Source of the DNA: Pseudomonadales bacterium
GTDB taxonomy: Bacteria; Pseudomonadota; Gammaproteobacteria; Pseudomonadales; Litorivicinaceae
Direction: 5' to 3'
DNA: 7,147 nt
NCBI GenBank assembly: GCA_012269655.1
Contig: JAAXJV010000076.1
Coordinates: 1-7,147 of the forward strand
Shown: positions 6,365 through 7,147 of the stretch, in pieces
How the letters are laid out: every line of letters starts with the position of its first letter
How positions within the stretch are numbered: the first letter of the stretch is position 1
The notes under the pieces: model-generated
What the model saw: the letters and a program-made list of their open reading frames with translations, nothing else
Databases searched by the model: none
What the model was told of the DNA's origin: nothing
Program-made: the position numbers and the translations under genes

Positions 6365-7147
6365 GTACCTGGGAGAAGCGCTGGCACCCCTTGCGCCAAG
6401 AATGGGTGATTGTCAGTGCCAATACCGGCGCCAGGCCTTGGAGTGGGGCGGTCGTTGAAGGTCTGACAGTCGACACCCCTGAGCACGATCCTAGCTGTTA
6501 TCTGTGCCCGCGGGTCGAGCGCGCGGCCGGCGGCCAAAATCCGGACTATCAAGGCCCCTATGCCTTTGATAATGACTTTCCCTCACTGGCGTTGGATGCC
6601 CCGGGTGACGCAGGTAGTGATTCTCCTGCGCTGGGTCTGTGCCGTGTCTTGGTCTGGCATCCGGGCCATCACCATACACTGGCGAGCCTAGATGCCGATC
6701 AAATGCGTGACGCTGTCCGTTTGATGCGCGATGAGCATGCCCGGGCCATGGCGATCGACAGCATTCAGCAGGTCTTGGTGTTCGAAAACCGCGGTGCCGA
6801 AGTTGGGGTCTCGAACCCCCATCCCCATGGTCAGTTGTATGCCACCGGCCATGTCACCGCCAACGCTCGCCGCGTCATGCAAAGCCAGCCCGGTGATGTC
6901 CACGCCATGCTGGATCAGGGTGGGGCACTCGGGCGAAGTGGGCAATGGCGGGCAGCCGTTCCCTATTGCGCGCGACTCCCCTACGAGATTTGGATGACGC
7001 CAGATCACTCGATGGCGAGCTTGAGCGATCTGACTGATGACGACCTAAATGACGTCGCTGATTTATTGAGCCGCAGTTATCGGGCATTGGATTCGTTTTT
7101 TGGTCGAACCACACCCCTCAACTTGCTTTGGTATTCGGCTCCAAAAG
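6361..7147 (+). CDS. galT: Galactose-1-phosphate uridylyltransferase, C terminus cut by window end (partial)
   Basis: The first 262 codons of a HIT-superfamily nucleotidyltransferase are present with no stop before the window edge; E. coli GalT has 348 residues, so roughly the last quarter is missing. It transfers UMP from UDP-glucose to galactose 1-phosphate, giving UDP-galactose and glucose 1-phosphate. Visible features are CYLC (46-49), matching the zinc-binding CxxC of GalT; PGHHHTL (101-107), whose first His aligns with the third zinc ligand; and SNPHPHGQLYA (151-161), the active-site block, with His154 as zinc ligand, His156 as the nucleophile that carries UMP and Gln158. PYCARLPYEIWMTP (961-type block at residues 201-214) matches the conserved segment after it. 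The ATG overlaps the galK stop as ATGA and has no Shine-Dalgarno sequence, so translation probably depends on ribosomes finishing galK. No frameshift was found on hand translation. Confidence 0.95.
   Translation, partial: MSTWEKRWHPLRQEWVIVSANTGARPWSGAVVEGLTVDTPEHDPSCYLCPRVERAAGGQNPDYQGPYAFDNDFPSLALDAPGDAGSDSPALGLCRVLVWHPGHHHTLASLDADQMRDAVRLMRDEHARAMAIDSIQQVLVFENRGAEVGVSNPHPHGQLYATGHVTANARRVMQSQPGDVHAMLDQGGALGRSGQWRAAVPYCARLPYEIWMTPDHSMASLSDLTDDDLNDVADLLSRSYRALDSFFGRTTPLNLLWYSAPK

Noticed and set aside
5769..6476. 235-codon minus-strand open frame opposite galK and galT
   Set aside because: It has low-complexity composition rich in Pro, Arg and His and no motifs; it lies antisense to strongly conserved galK and galT motifs.
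1..7147. Search for mobile elements, CRISPR arrays, tRNA or other RNA genes, or a novel defence-type system
   Set aside because: No transposase, long terminal inverted repeats, regular spaced repeats or tRNA-like folds were noticed by eye, and every gene has a clear place in alpha-galactoside use.

Overview
The window holds one compact, coherent operon for taking up and breaking down alpha-galactosides, plus the start of a divergently transcribed regulator. It is bacterial: the genes are packed end to end, three junctions are ATGA overlaps and one is a TAATG overlap, and the solute-binding protein has a Sec-type signal peptide with no lipobox. The regulator's N-terminal domain resembles enterobacterial MelR. 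Together with the non-lipoprotein (periplasmic) binding protein, this points to a Gram-negative, probably a gammaproteobacterium. The genus cannot be named from the sequence alone.

Layout: (1) 1-250, minus strand, 5' part of a MelR-like AraC-family regulator that runs off the left edge. (2) 251-380, divergent control region with three related TTTCG-containing direct repeats, an AT-rich -10-like stretch and a ribosome binding site. (3) 381-1604, periplasmic sugar-binding protein of a CUT1-type ABC importer. (4) 1612-1629, a GC-rich hairpin with a UUCG loop in the only gap inside the operon. (5) 1640-2524 and 2524-3375, the two MalF/MalG-type permeases. (6) 3372-5342, cytoplasmic GH36 alpha-galactosidase. 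(7) 5339-6364, a short galactokinase. (8) 6361 to the right edge, galactose-1-phosphate uridylyltransferase, cut by the window end. There is no stretch over 300 bases without a gene.

How the genes fit together: the binding protein captures an alpha-galactoside in the periplasm, the permease pair carries it across the inner membrane intact, the GH36 enzyme (no signal peptide) releases galactose in the cytoplasm, and GalK then GalT feed galactose into the Leloir pathway. The MelR-like protein is the obvious candidate activator. No transporter ATPase, galE (UDP-glucose 4-epimerase) or galM (mutarotase) gene lies in the window; they may lie downstream or elsewhere.

I found no evidence of a new type of biological system. 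The points most worth a second look are the repeat array in the control region, the UUCG hairpin placed just before a permease start that lacks a Shine-Dalgarno sequence, the N-terminally short galactokinase with an altered sugar-binding signature, and the pairing of a MelR-type regulator with an ABC importer and GH36 enzyme.
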